Shown here: positions 25,915 to 34,927 of the stretch, in pieces
Position numbering within the stretch: position 1 is the first letter of the stretch
Layout: each line of letters begins with the position of its first letter
Source: Gammaproteobacteria bacterium
Lineage (GTDB): Bacteria; Pseudomonadota; Gammaproteobacteria; Enterobacterales; Kangiellaceae
Length of the DNA: 47,076 nt
Direction of reading: 5' to 3'
NCBI GenBank assembly: GCA_013373375.1
Contig: JABXHY010000066.1
Location: 1 to 47,076, forward strand
The notes under the pieces: generated by a model
What the model saw: only the letters and a program-made list of their open reading frames with translations
What the model was told of the DNA's origin: nothing
Databases searched by the model: none
Made by a program: the position numbers and the translations under genes

Positions 25915-26850
25915 ATGAGTGAACTATGGCGGCCCTCCTGTTCGATTCAATTATTGAAGTATCGAGCTCAGGTATTCAAAAAAATCCGAGAATTTTTTTC
26001 TGAGCGACAGGTATTGGAAGTCGATACTCCTGCACTGATGTCTTGTACCGTAACAGATCCCTATATGAATGCGTTATCGGTTGAGCTTTTTGAAAAATCG
26101 TACTTTTTACAAACATCGCCAGAGTACGCAATGAAAAGACTTCTGGCATCAGGCTGTGGTGATATTTACCAGTTATCAAAAAACTATCGAGCTGATGAGC
26201 GAGGAAACAATCATCAACCAGAGTTCACGATGCTTGAGTGGTACCGTACCGGTTGGGGGGTAACGAAATTAATGGATGAAGTATTCGCTTTAGTGAATCA
26301 AATTTCAGGCCTTGAACAACGACAAGACGTTACATATCAGCAATGCTTTGAACAATTTTTAAATGTAAATCCTCATACCTTGCTGCTCGACGAAGCAAAG
26401 GAACTCGCGGAAGGCCGGCTTGGAAAGTTACCGGAAGACTTAGTACTCGATGATTATTTATCGTTACTGTTTGCAACTCAAATTGAACCTAATTTAGGAA
26501 AAGAAGCTGTTGTATTTGTGCGTGACTTTCCCGCAAGTCAGGCTGCTTTAGCGAAATTGAATGACGATGCTATTACTGCAGCAAGGTTTGAGTGTTATTG
26601 TGAAGGAATTGAGTTAGCTAATGGCTTTGATGAATTAACTGACTCATCATTGCAACGAGAAAGATTTAAAAAAGATAATCAAATGCGAAAGCAAATGGGT
26701 AAGCCATTAATTGAGTTGGATGAGTTATTTTTACAGTCACTTAATTCTGGATTACCAAACTGTAGTGGTGTTGCTCTTGGTGTTGATCGATTAATAATGA
26801 TCGCGACTGGTAAAAAAGATATTCGCCAAGTTGTTCCATTTGCTTTTTGA
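25915..26850 (+). CDS. epmA: EF-P--(R)-beta-lysine ligase EpmA (PoxA/GenX)
   Basis: EpmA is a lysyl-tRNA-synthetase paralogue without an anticodon-binding domain. It activates beta-lysine and transfers it to EF-P Lys34. The 311-residue protein (E. coli 325) begins at the catalytic core. Class II motif 2 is YRADERGNNHQPEFTMLEWYR, cut here as YRADERG ... PEFTMLEWYR, and motif 3 is GVALGVDRLIMI. The substrate-pocket segment CEGIELANGFDELTD is present. The RBS before ATG 25915 is weak. With epmB and efp adjacent, the core modification pathway is complete; epmC is not here. Confidence 0.95.
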   Translation: MSELWRPSCSIQLLKYRAQVFKKIREFFSERQVLEVDTPALMSCTVTDPYMNALSVELFEKSYFLQTSPEYAMKRLLASGCGDIYQLSKNYRADERGNNHQPEFTMLEWYRTGWGVTKLMDEVFALVNQISGLEQRQDVTYQQCFEQFLNVNPHTLLLDEAKELAEGRLGKLPEDLVLDDYLSLLFATQIEPNLGKEAVVFVRDFPASQAALAKLNDDAITAARFECYCEGIELANGFDELTDSSLQRERFKKDNQMRKQMGKPLIELDELFLQSLNSGLPNCSGVALGVDRLIMIATGKKDIRQVVPFAF

Positions 26851-26892
26851 TATCGAATAAAACCAATAGTACCTAATGTGGGGAGATTGCAT

Positions 26893-28005
26893 ATGAATAT
26901 CGTAAAAAAACTGTTTTTGATTGCACTGATTTTTTTGTTGATTATTGTTAGTCCAGACAGTCGCTCTGAAGAACAGTCCGCTCGAGAGAAATATCAAGCA
27001 AATCTATTTATTTCTGACTTAAAAGTGCCTTGGGGGATGGTTCAGCTTCCGGATGGTAGTTTTCTAGTCACAGAAAGAGAAGGCAAGCTATTGCATATAA
27101 GTGCTGATGGGGAATCCCGAAAAGAGGTTTCTGGTTTACCGGAAATAATAAGCGAGGGGCAGGGTGGACTGCTTGATATTGAACTAGACCCTGATTTTAA
27201 TTCGAACAAGTTACTTTATTTGTCTTTATCCAGCCCCATTGGTGAAACGGAAGGATCAAACACCGCGATTATTAGAGGAGAGTTTGAGAACAATAAACTT
27301 TCTAATCTTAAGGTGCTCTATAAGGCTTCTCCAAACACCAATAGTCGACATCACTTCGGCAGTCGAATTGAGTTTGATCGTGATGGAAAGTTGTTCTTTT
27401 CGATTGGCGATCGTGGCGCGAGAGACCAGAATCCGCAAGATCTCAAGCGCGATGGAGGTAAGATCTATCGAATTAACGCTGATGGGTCGATTCCAAAAGA
27501 TAATCCCTTTGTCTCAACTGAGAAACCCGCTATCTACTCATATGGGCATCGTAATCCGCAAGGCATGGCAATGAACCCGAAAACAGGAAAAATTTGGGCT
27601 CATGAACACGGACCAAGAGGCGGTGATGAAATCAATATTATTGAGCCAGGTAAAAATTACGGGTGGCCAGTTATTAGCTATGGGATCAACTACAACGGCA
27701 CTAAATTTACTGAATTGACTGAAAAGGAAGGCATGGAACAACCTGCTTGGTACTGGGATCCTTCCATAGCACCTTCTGGGATGGTGTTCGTGACCAGTGA
27801 TAAATATCCTGAGTACAAAGGAAAGTTAATCGTAGGGTCACTTAAGTTCGGTTATTTGGTGCTGCTCGAAGTAGAAGACCAATCTGTGAAAAGCGCAGAG
27901 ATTATACTGGAAGGCATCGGACGTGTTCGAAACGTACGGCAAATGAATGACGGCTACTTGTATATCGCAGTAGACGGCCAGGGCATTAAAAGGCTAGAGC
28001 CCTGA
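26893..28005 (+). CDS. PQQ-dependent sugar dehydrogenase family protein (soluble, exported)
   Basis: 370 residues: a signal peptide (MNIVKKLFLIALIFLLIIV, processing near residues 24-28) followed by a six-bladed beta-propeller of the GDH-B/YliI (Asd) type. Family blocks are LKVPWGMVQLPDGSFLVTER, GGLLDIELDPDF, HHFGSRIEFDRDGKLFFSIG and GHRNPQGMAMNP, then HEHGPRGGDEINII with GKNYGWPVISYG. It likely oxidises aldoses in the periplasm with PQQ, but no PQQ synthesis genes are near and the substrate is unknown. I choose ATG 26893 because GGGGAGA ends six bases upstream; GTG 26878 would put that SD inside the gene. Confidence 0.9.
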   Translation: MNIVKKLFLIALIFLLIIVSPDSRSEEQSAREKYQANLFISDLKVPWGMVQLPDGSFLVTEREGKLLHISADGESRKEVSGLPEIISEGQGGLLDIELDPDFNSNKLLYLSLSSPIGETEGSNTAIIRGEFENNKLSNLKVLYKASPNTNSRHHFGSRIEFDRDGKLFFSIGDRGARDQNPQDLKRDGGKIYRINADGSIPKDNPFVSTEKPAIYSYGHRNPQGMAMNPKTGKIWAHEHGPRGGDEINIIEPGKNYGWPVISYGINYNGTKFTELTEKEGMEQPAWYWDPSIAPSGMVFVTSDKYPEYKGKLIVGSLKFGYLVLLEVEDQSVKSAEIILEGIGRVRNVRQMNDGYLYIAVDGQGIKRLEP

Positions 28006-28073
28006 TAGCAAAGGCTTGGAGTGTGGTACCACAAAAAAAATCTCAAAACATGTAAATTTTACTGGTTGATATG

Positions 28074-28102
28074 TTGTCATTCTTCACAATATGAGATATA
28101 TT
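28074..28102 (+). promoter_or_regulatory. Strong putative sigma-70 promoter of the DUF1631-like gene
   Basis: TTGTCA (28074-28079), exactly 17 bases, then TATATT (28097-28102); each hexamer differs from consensus at one position. Start expected near 28109. A perfect 12-bp palindrome (TGTGGTACCACA, 28022-28033) lies 40 bases upstream. Confidence 0.62.
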
Positions 28103-28134
28103 TTGTTTAAATATTAGACAGAAGATGGACTTTT

Positions 28135-29997
28135 GTGAAGCTTTCAGAGACGGACTTTACTCAGCAAATCGAACAGGCACTCTGCATTTTAGGGGGTGTC
28201 GATGCTGTAGCAAACGAGTCATTTGTACGTGCCAAAGCCGATGAAGCGTTAAAAAACCTTTCATTAGAGCTTTATAACTCTCCCGAAAAACTCGAAGATT
28301 TTGATGGGTTTGGCTGGGATCGTTATTTACTTCGTCAAGGTCATCGGTTATCCGCGAAGCAATTAGCGGCTATCCGTTGGATAAGAGGGTATTGCTGGCA
28401 CACTATTGGCGAGTATCAACCTGTTATTTTGTTGAAACGCACTTTCGCCCAATTGACGATTCTTTGGTCGCGTTTATTATTGATTAATCCAGATTCAATT
28501 ACTGATAACAGTCGAGCAATTAATCGTATTTTCGAGAAATTAAAACCATTATTGCAAACAGTAGACTCCCACAGCGGTACGGCGAGTCGCCAATACTGTC
28601 AAAATCTTTATCGAAAAATAGCCGCTTCGGCACGCGCCCAATCAGCTGAGAATGTTGATACGGTTTGCTGGCAAGAGTGTTCTGCTGTAGAAAAAGTATT
28701 TATCGGTCAGCGGAAAGAAAACATTAAGAATGCATCGCTTAAATACCGTGATCGTGCCAAACGACTCGAGAGTGGGACCTATGTTAATAAGGTCGTTCGT
28801 CAAGCGATTGGTGAAGGCCAGCTGCCGGTTATTATGCTCGAGTTTTTGGAGAGCTATGCCGCGGTAATTCTTGAGCACCTTTATTTAACAAATGGACCAA
28901 AAGGTTCGGAATGGAAAGACACCATCAGAGATATTAAGTATGTTGTGTGGGGGTTCAAAGCGCCAGTTGATGACAAATACCGACAGTTATTCTCTTCCCA
29001 GGTTTTAGGTCCGTTACGAAAACTTTTAGAACGAGTAGAACCACTGGTATCGTTAACCAAGCGAACTTACCGCGACTTTATGGCTGTCGAGCAATTATTG
29101 GTGGATCGTTATCAAGGATTTAATTATCGACTAGAAACGGTTTACAACGCAGTATCCCTAGATGCAACTGAGTTCTTCTCCACAAAAACTAGCCGGAATA
29201 AATGGCGTGACGATTATCCCGCAGGACGTGCATTTTTGGTCATCGAAGGCCCCAAAGAATCAAGATGCTTTGCCGCAGGGTTTGACATAAGCAAAAGGTT
29301 TTTGTTGTTTATCAATCACTCTGGAGAAGTTGTTTTTGATATGGACACGGAACATTTTAATTTTGATCCTTTCGATATAGCAGCAATTCCAATTGAAGTT
29401 TCGGATCGTGATAACTACGTTTTATCTTCTTTGCGTCAGGAATTGAATTTCCAATACCGAGAGCATCTGGTGCTAAACCAGGAAAGTCTTGAGCAGGCTG
29501 AGAAACAGCAGCGAGAGGTTCGCGATAAAGAGCAGATTGCGCGCAAAAACTTAACGATGCAAAAGAAAAAACTGCGTCAGCAAAGGGTTGTAGAACTAAA
29601 AGAACTTCGCGCTTTAAGAGATCGCAAGGTAAGGCAACAGTCAGAGTTGAATAAAAAGCACGATCAGTTTAAAGAAATGATCGATCAGTTGAAACCTAGT
29701 GCTCAACTGACTTGGAAAGTTCAGAACTTAAGTGAAGTTACTCTAGAGTTGGTATTGATAACAGCCACCACACGACGTTTTATTTTGAGTGATCGCGCAG
29801 GGCGGAATCACTTGTCCGCCAGCGCTGAAGAACTTATCGACAAGTTTTTGTCGGGAGAGTTAGAAATATTAAACTTTGGGCGTGATGAAAAAGTACACCA
29901 AACATTGTCGGACATTGTTAAGTATCAACGTGAACGACAAAATGATACTCATCACTGTGCTGCTTTTCAGGCCTCTGTTTTGCAAACCAGCGGCTGA
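28135..29997 (+). CDS. DUF1631-like protein with central coiled coil
   Basis: 620 residues, no signal peptide or membrane segment. Residues about 235-290 (LPVIMLEFLESYAAVILEHL, then GPKGSEWKDTIRDIKYVVWGF) match the core of DUF1631, where GP-S-EW ... LLWS is conserved. A Gln/Glu/Lys-rich coiled coil spans about 447-520. The last 100 residues (AQLTWKVQ ... RRFILSDRAGRNHLS) look like the short beta domain that ends DUF1631 proteins. Function unknown. It starts with GTG and has a good promoter of its own. Its last 31 bases overlap the end of psd on the other strand. It is about as long as the PilZ-like protein, but I see no clear homology between them. Confidence 0.7.
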   Translation: MKLSETDFTQQIEQALCILGGVDAVANESFVRAKADEALKNLSLELYNSPEKLEDFDGFGWDRYLLRQGHRLSAKQLAAIRWIRGYCWHTIGEYQPVILLKRTFAQLTILWSRLLLINPDSITDNSRAINRIFEKLKPLLQTVDSHSGTASRQYCQNLYRKIAASARAQSAENVDTVCWQECSAVEKVFIGQRKENIKNASLKYRDRAKRLESGTYVNKVVRQAIGEGQLPVIMLEFLESYAAVILEHLYLTNGPKGSEWKDTIRDIKYVVWGFKAPVDDKYRQLFSSQVLGPLRKLLERVEPLVSLTKRTYRDFMAVEQLLVDRYQGFNYRLETVYNAVSLDATEFFSTKTSRNKWRDDYPAGRAFLVIEGPKESRCFAAGFDISKRFLLFINHSGEVVFDMDTEHFNFDPFDIAAIPIEVSDRDNYVLSSLRQELNFQYREHLVLNQESLEQAEKQQREVRDKEQIARKNLTMQKKKLRQQRVVELKELRALRDRKVRQQSELNKKHDQFKEMIDQLKPSAQLTWKVQNLSEVTLELVLITATTRRFILSDRAGRNHLSASAEELIDKFLSGELEILNFGRDEKVHQTLSDIVKYQRERQNDTHHCAAFQASVLQTSG

Positions 29998-30830
29998 CCT
30001 AACTTTACTGCTGCACCGTTTTCGATACTTTTGTCCCATTGATAATTACCTTTGGGTAACAACAATATTACCGTTGAACCCAATCGAAAGCGTCCGACTT
30101 CGGCTCCTTTTGATAACTCGATATTTTGATCAGAATAATCGGTTACTTCAACCTTACTTCTTGTTGGCGGCGTCACCACACCTGACCAAACCATCTCCAT
30201 ACTGCCGACAATAGTTGCCCCGACTGCCACGTAAGCAAGTGGGCCCCATTCTGTATCAAACATTGCAACTACGCGCTCATTTCTGGCAAATAAATTGGGC
30301 ACTGTTCGAGCCGTTAGCGGATTGACACTGAACAACTTTCCTGGAACATGGATCATTGTTTTCAGCTTGCCGTCAATTGGCATATGGTACCGGTGGTAAT
30401 CTCGAGGTGAAAGGTAAATGGTGCAGAATTCACCATCGGTAAATTTTTCGGCTAAAGCTGTGTCGCCACCTAGTAGGTCACTGACAGAGTATTGATGGCC
30501 TTTAGCTTGAATAATTTGATCATGTTGAATAGAGCCAAACTGACTAATCGCTCCGTCAACTGGACACGCTTGAGTGTTTGGATCGGCTTCGATTGGGCGT
30601 GTTTCTGGACGGATTGCGCGGGTGAAGAAGTCGTTGAAACTTTCGTATTGGGTTAAGTCTGGCTCAACCGCAATCGACATGTCGACCTTATAGTGCTCTG
30701 CGAATCGTTTAATTACCCAGTTTTTCAGAGGGTGATTTTTTTTATCGGCCAATTTGCCAGCCAGCAAAGAAAGTCCATGCTGTGGAATCAGATATTGAGG
30801 AATGGTTTTTAAGTGATCAAATAAACTCAT
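29967..30830 (-). CDS. psd: Phosphatidylserine decarboxylase proenzyme
   Basis: Psd converts phosphatidylserine to phosphatidylethanolamine at the inner membrane. It is made as a proenzyme that cleaves itself at the Gly-Ser bond of the RLGST motif near the C-terminus to form a pyruvoyl group. Other blocks are YESFNDFFTRAIRPETRPI, CPVDGAISQFG, YLSPRDYHRYHMP and VGATIVGSME. From ATG 30830 it has 287 residues, close to pseudomonad enzymes. The frame runs 52 codons further upstream, but those residues are unlike Psd. It is divergent from motA and overlaps the DUF1631-like gene by 31 bases tail to tail. Confidence 0.95.
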   Translation of the reverse strand: MSLFDHLKTIPQYLIPQHGLSLLAGKLADKKNHPLKNWVIKRFAEHYKVDMSIAVEPDLTQYESFNDFFTRAIRPETRPIEADPNTQACPVDGAISQFGSIQHDQIIQAKGHQYSVSDLLGGDTALAEKFTDGEFCTIYLSPRDYHRYHMPIDGKLKTMIHVPGKLFSVNPLTARTVPNLFARNERVVAMFDTEWGPLAYVAVGATIVGSMEMVWSGVVTPPTRSKVEVTDYSDQNIELSKGAEVGRFRLGSTVILLLPKGNYQWDKSIENGAAVKLGQPLVCKTEA

Positions 30831-30988
30831 GGAGCGCCCGAATAAAAAGCGAGAGTTTACCTTAGGCAGAAAGGTTTGACTATCTTTGCAATCATTCGCT
30901 ATCCAGCTCAAATTAACTATAGTTACTTTACAGGATTTGGAAATAGCCTGGTGCTCAGGTAAATGAATAAAAAGAGGTAGCAGCATTA

Positions 30989-31840
30989 ATGCCCTTACTC
31001 ATTGGAATGATAATCGTACTAGCGGCGGTTTTGGGCGGGTATGTTCTTTCACATGGACAACTGGTGGCTTTGTGGCAGCCGTTTGAGTTGCTCATCATTG
31101 GTGGTGCCGCATTAGGTGCCTTTATCATTGCTAATCCCGCAAAGGTGTCGCTTGAAGCTTTACGAAATATCCCTAAGTTGTTCAGTCGATCTCGATACTC
31201 AAAAATCCTCTACATGGAGTTATTGGCCATGCTGTACGATATTTTTTCAGTGATGCGCAAAGAGGGGCTCATTGCTATTGAGGAGCACATTGAAGACCCT
31301 AAATCCAGCAGTGTTTTCACCAAATATCCATTATTAAGGAAAGATCAACAATCGATAGAATTCATATGCGATTACCTAAGGTTAATGATGATTGGTGATA
31401 TGACGCCCTATGAGCTCGAAAATCTTATAGATATTGAGTTGGAAACCCACCATCATGATGAGCTTGCACCTGGAATGGCAATTGGAAAAGTAGCAGACGC
31501 TTTGCCTGGTTTTGGGATTGTGGCGGCTGTGTTAGGAATCGTCATAACAATGCAGTCATTAGGCGGTCCACCAGAGGAAATTGGCTACCATGTCGCAGCA
31601 GCGCTAGTCGGGACTTTCCTGGGGATACTTTTAGCTTATGGGTTTGTCGGGCCGATTTCGACGGCTATGGAGTATCGAGCTCACGAGAAAGCTAATTTTT
31701 ACGGGTGTATTAAAGCTTGCATTATGGCGTCGTTAAATGGTGTGCCCCCGCAAGTAGCTATTGAGTTTGGCCGTAAAACACTGCCTCACAAAGTTCGCCC
31801 AGGGTTTGAAGAGCTTGAAGCAAGAGTTCGAGGACGCTAG
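30989..31840 (+). CDS. motA: Flagellar motor stator protein MotA
   Basis: MotA and MotB form the proton-conducting stator that turns the flagellum. The 283-residue protein has four hydrophobic helices: two at the N-terminus (about 2-22 and 32-48) and two after the large cytoplasmic loop (about 170-190 and 200-220). The loop signature MAIGKVADALPGFGIVAAVL and the GGPPEEIGYHVAAALVGTFL block are typical of the proton-type (E. coli-like) MotA. An AAAGAGG lies 11 bases before ATG. motB starts 11 bases after the stop. No other flagellar genes are in the window. Confidence 0.94.
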   Translation: MPLLIGMIIVLAAVLGGYVLSHGQLVALWQPFELLIIGGAALGAFIIANPAKVSLEALRNIPKLFSRSRYSKILYMELLAMLYDIFSVMRKEGLIAIEEHIEDPKSSSVFTKYPLLRKDQQSIEFICDYLRLMMIGDMTPYELENLIDIELETHHHDELAPGMAIGKVADALPGFGIVAAVLGIVITMQSLGGPPEEIGYHVAAALVGTFLGILLAYGFVGPISTAMEYRAHEKANFYGCIKACIMASLNGVPPQVAIEFGRKTLPHKVRPGFEELEARVRGR

Positions 31841-31851
31841 CAGGATAAACA

Positions 31852-32730
31852 ATGGCGGATAATCAAGCTAGACCCATTATTGTTAAGAAAGTTAAAAAGG
31901 GTGCTCATGATTTTCATGGTGGTAGCTGGAAAGTTGCGTTTGCCGACTTCGCAACAGCAATGATGGCCTTCTTTCTGCTTCTGTGGCTTATGGGAAATAC
32001 CACCAAAGAACAAAAACAGGCAATTTCGGGCTACTTTAACGACCCAGCAGGAACAACTCTCACCCCAGGTTTAAATAGCGTTCCCATTGGAGAGGGTGGC
32101 GCTAATGAGGCGGTTATTGAAATAGAAGTGCCGAAAGTGAATCAGCCGGTAGATGAATCGGAATTGGATGAAATAGCGGAAGAAAATGAGCGCCGCCGAT
32201 TAGAGTCGTTGCGCAAGCAACTCGAAGAATTGGTGCAAACGAGCGAAGCATTTCGACAGTTCAAAGATCAAATCTATATCGATATCACTCCGGAAGGTTT
32301 ACGAATACAAATAGTTGATAAAGACCAGCGCCCCATGTTTGACAGTGGGAGTAGTGAACTGAAAGTTTATTCGAGAAAAATTCTTTATGGGCTTGCCGGC
32401 GTATTAAGACAGGTTCCAAACCTTGTGAGTATTACCGGGCACACCGATGGGGCTCCATTTGATCTCGGGAATTATGGTAACTGGGAGTTATCGGCTGATC
32501 GCGCTAATGCGGCGCGGCGAGCCCTTATTAAGGGCGGCATTGAACGCGAAAAAGTGGCTCGGGTTGAGGGATTTGCGGACTCTGTATTATTCAACGCCGA
32601 AGAGCCTCGGGCTCCGATTAACAGACGAATCGCGATTATTGTATTAAAGCAAAATATTGTTGATGCGATACGTCAGTCGGCGAGTGCTTCAGATTCTGAC
32701 TTAACAGAATTGAAGAAAAATAATAATTAA
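31852..32730 (+). CDS. motB: Flagellar motor stator protein MotB
   Basis: MotB anchors the stator to peptidoglycan and carries the proton-binding aspartate. The 292-residue protein has one membrane helix (about 28-48) starting FADFATAMMAFFLLLWLM, with D32 at the same number as E. coli MotB. A plug/linker region follows, then an OmpA-type peptidoglycan-binding domain near 150-270 (ITGHTDGAP, NWELSADRANAARRAL, APINRRIAIIVL). AGGA lies seven bases before ATG. It forms an operon with motA and probably also with the DUF924 gene 14 bases downstream. Confidence 0.95.
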   Translation: MADNQARPIIVKKVKKGAHDFHGGSWKVAFADFATAMMAFFLLLWLMGNTTKEQKQAISGYFNDPAGTTLTPGLNSVPIGEGGANEAVIEIEVPKVNQPVDESELDEIAEENERRRLESLRKQLEELVQTSEAFRQFKDQIYIDITPEGLRIQIVDKDQRPMFDSGSSELKVYSRKILYGLAGVLRQVPNLVSITGHTDGAPFDLGNYGNWELSADRANAARRALIKGGIEREKVARVEGFADSVLFNAEEPRAPINRRIAIIVLKQNIVDAIRQSASASDSDLTELKKNNN

Positions 32731-32744
32731 AGCTTGGAGTTTTT

Positions 32745-33284
32745 ATGGACTTCGAAACAGTCTTAACTTTTTGGTTTGACGAATTAAAGCCATCGCAATG
32801 GTGGAAAAAAGATTTTGAGCTTGATCAACTCATTACCGAAAAATTTGCTCATTGCCATGAAAGTGCGACAAAGGGAGAGTTATTCAGTTGGCGAGAGATG
32901 CCTGAGGGAAGGCTGGCTGAAATCATCGTGTTAGACCAGTTTTCGAGAAATATATTTCGCAATGATCCGCGCTCTTTTGCGTTTGATGGTATGGCTTTGG
33001 TTCTTAGCCAATGTGCGATTGACCAGCAACTTGATACTAAATTGTCTCAAACTCAACGATTGTTTTTGTATATGCCGTTTATGCACAGTGAGTCGATGGT
33101 GATTCATGAAAAGGCTGTTTTATTATTTACGGATTTAGGATTGGCTGAAAATCTGGAGTTTGAATTGAAGCATAAAGCAATTATCGATAAATATGGACGA
33201 TATCCACATCGAAATGAAATTTTGGGTCGTGCTAGCACTCGTCAAGAGCTGGAGTTTTTAGAACAACCCAATTCTTCTTTTTAG
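32745..33284 (+). CDS. DUF924 family protein
   Basis: 179 residues of the DUF924 family, an all-helical, TPR-like fold. The start VLTFWFDELKPSQWWKKD, the block EIIVLDQFSRNIFRNDPRSFAFD, and LYMPFMHSESMVIHEKAVLLF are diagnostic, as is the C-terminal KYGRYPHRNEILGRASTRQE. Biochemical function unknown, cytoplasmic. GGAG stands six bases before ATG. It follows motB by 14 bases, so it is probably transcribed with the stator genes, but a motility role is not established. Convergent with a small membrane protein gene. Confidence 0.9.
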   Translation: MDFETVLTFWFDELKPSQWWKKDFELDQLITEKFAHCHESATKGELFSWREMPEGRLAEIIVLDQFSRNIFRNDPRSFAFDGMALVLSQCAIDQQLDTKLSQTQRLFLYMPFMHSESMVIHEKAVLLFTDLGLAENLEFELKHKAIIDKYGRYPHRNEILGRASTRQELEFLEQPNSSF

Positions 33285-33333
33285 TAAGTTTGAAAACTAT
33301 CTGAGAATCGGTGAAAAAACTTCATAGCGTGTT

Positions 33334-33810
33334 TTATTTGAGGCGCCCTTGATTGGTTGAGTAATGACAAAACCAAATTAAAAATAGGTTTATTGCAATA
33401 ATAATGACAGGCATGATAATCGCTTGCCCTCCTAAAACCTTAATTGCCTCACTCAAAAACCAATTATAGATATTTTGGCCTATAACAGCAAAGGTGGAAA
33501 TGACAAAAAGGTAAAAAGCAAGACGCCTTTTCAATAATAAAAATAGGCTGCCAAGAGTTCCTGATATAGTCGCTAAACCAAAACATCCGAGTACCCAGAT
33601 AGGCATATTTTGGTAGATTGATTGCTGTTCAGAGGGTAATTGCGCAATTGCTTCAGGCGTCAATGATGCTTGAATAATAAACATGAACAGCCCTGCACAA
33701 TTCCATAACAGCGCAATAATACCTATTAGCCAGAAGCTGACTGGATAAAAAGGTTGGCTTGTGTTTGCCGTTATCTCATTACTTGAGTTTTCTGAATGGG
33801 TCATAATCAT
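33334..33810 (-). CDS. Small four-helix membrane protein of unknown function
   Basis: 158 residues with four predicted membrane helices (about 24-46, 72-92, 97-117 and 128-148) after a polar N-terminus. The segment FWLIGIIALLWNCAGLFMF, then the loop LPSEQQSIYQNMPIW and a helix pair with KRR between, match a widespread hypothetical family sometimes labelled as a sugar transporter without evidence. Two possible ATG starts exist, 33810 and 33804; AGAG is better spaced for 33804. It stands alone, between convergent DUF924 and the end of rsgA. Confidence 0.7.
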   Translation of the reverse strand: MIMTHSENSSNEITANTSQPFYPVSFWLIGIIALLWNCAGLFMFIIQASLTPEAIAQLPSEQQSIYQNMPIWVLGCFGLATISGTLGSLFLLLKRRLAFYLFVISTFAVIGQNIYNWFLSEAIKVLGGQAIIMPVIIIAINLFLIWFCHYSTNQGRLK

Positions 33811-33929
33811 TACTCTAAACTGAACATAAAAGTTAGTGACACAATGAAAAGTATGTGACTTTTATTATTAGTAACTAAAAACGACTGGATAGGCAATATT
33901 ATTTGTTTGTCGTTTCAGCGTATATCCGT

Positions 33930-34919
33930 TTACTTTGAGATGATCGACTGATAAATTTTTTGATAATTGGATAGCCTCTGGGCGTTTATTTCTTGTGTCT
34001 CAAGGGCTGCGTTTAAACTACAACCTTTTTCTCCAAGATGTCGACAGTTGCGAAATTTACATTGATTAAGCTGTTGTTTTAAGTCAATAAAGCCATCAAT
34101 TAATTGCTCCGGTTCTAAATGACTGAGTCCAAACTCTCTCACACCTGGTGAGTCAATAATGTAACCTTTGTCAGGTAAAAAATATAAGCGTGAAGCCGTA
34201 GTGGTATGGGTTCCCAGTCGAGAGTTTTCAGAAACGGCCCCTGTTAATATTTCAGCTTCAGGAAGTAAACTATTGATAAGCGATGACTTACCAACACCCG
34301 ATTGCCCCACAAAAATACTTTTATGCTGTAATAGGCGTTGCTTTAGGCTTTCGATTTGATTGCTTGTTTTACAACTGACTTTATGAACTACATAACCAAT
34401 TGACTGGTAAATTTTCATTTGGTCTTCAAAAAAGATGAGTTGCTCATCTGTCATTAAATCTGTTTTATTGAAAATAATCTCGGATTCTATTCGTGCCAAC
34501 TCGCAAGCCACTAAATAGCGGTCCAGTATGAGTGACGAGTAATCGGGAAACGGTGCAACAACAACAAAAATTTTATCGATATTGGCGACAATCGTTTTAA
34601 TACCAGAGTGTGGTGTTGGGCGAGTAAGTTCGGAAAACCGTGGCTCTATGGCTTCGACAACACCTGAGTCGTTATCATTTGTTCGGAACATTACTTGATC
34701 ACCGCTGACGCAACTGCCAAGATTTTGTCTTAAGTAAACTCGGAATATATTTTTGTTTTCATCAACAACATCCACTTGTTCACCAAAACGGCTGATCACA
34801 AGTCCCTGTTTTGCTTCGCTCAACCCTGACTCATCAATGTCATCTGTTTCAAGTTTTTTTTGTTGGCGCTCAGCCAAACGACGTTTTTGTTGTAACGTAA
34901 GTTTTTGTCGCTTGGCCAT
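33930..34919 (-). CDS. rsgA: Ribosome small subunit-dependent GTPase A
   Basis: RsgA (YjeQ) is a circularly permuted GTPase that acts late in 30S maturation and releases RbfA. The 329 residues show an N-terminal OB domain (about 38-95), then G4 NKTD (151-154) before G1 GQSGVGKSS (205-213) and G3 DSPG (256-259), the permuted order typical of the family. The C-terminal zinc knuckle has C287, C292, H294 and C300. A basic N-terminal tail is present. It lies 8 bases after phhB on the same strand and is divergent from orn, as the rsgA-orn pair is in E. coli and Pseudomonas. Confidence 0.97.
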   Translation of the reverse strand: MAKRQKLTLQQKRRLAERQQKKLETDDIDESGLSEAKQGLVISRFGEQVDVVDENKNIFRVYLRQNLGSCVSGDQVMFRTNDNDSGVVEAIEPRFSELTRPTPHSGIKTIVANIDKIFVVVAPFPDYSSLILDRYLVACELARIESEIIFNKTDLMTDEQLIFFEDQMKIYQSIGYVVHKVSCKTSNQIESLKQRLLQHKSIFVGQSGVGKSSLINSLLPEAEILTGAVSENSRLGTHTTTASRLYFLPDKGYIIDSPGVREFGLSHLEPEQLIDGFIDLKQQLNQCKFRNCRHLGEKGCSLNAALETQEINAQRLSNYQKIYQSIISK

Positions 34920-34927
34920 ATTAAAAA

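Noticed and set aside
30831-30986. 52-codon upstream extension of psd
   Set aside because: Not family-like, and it would run into the motA upstream region. ATG 30830 gives the normal N-terminus.
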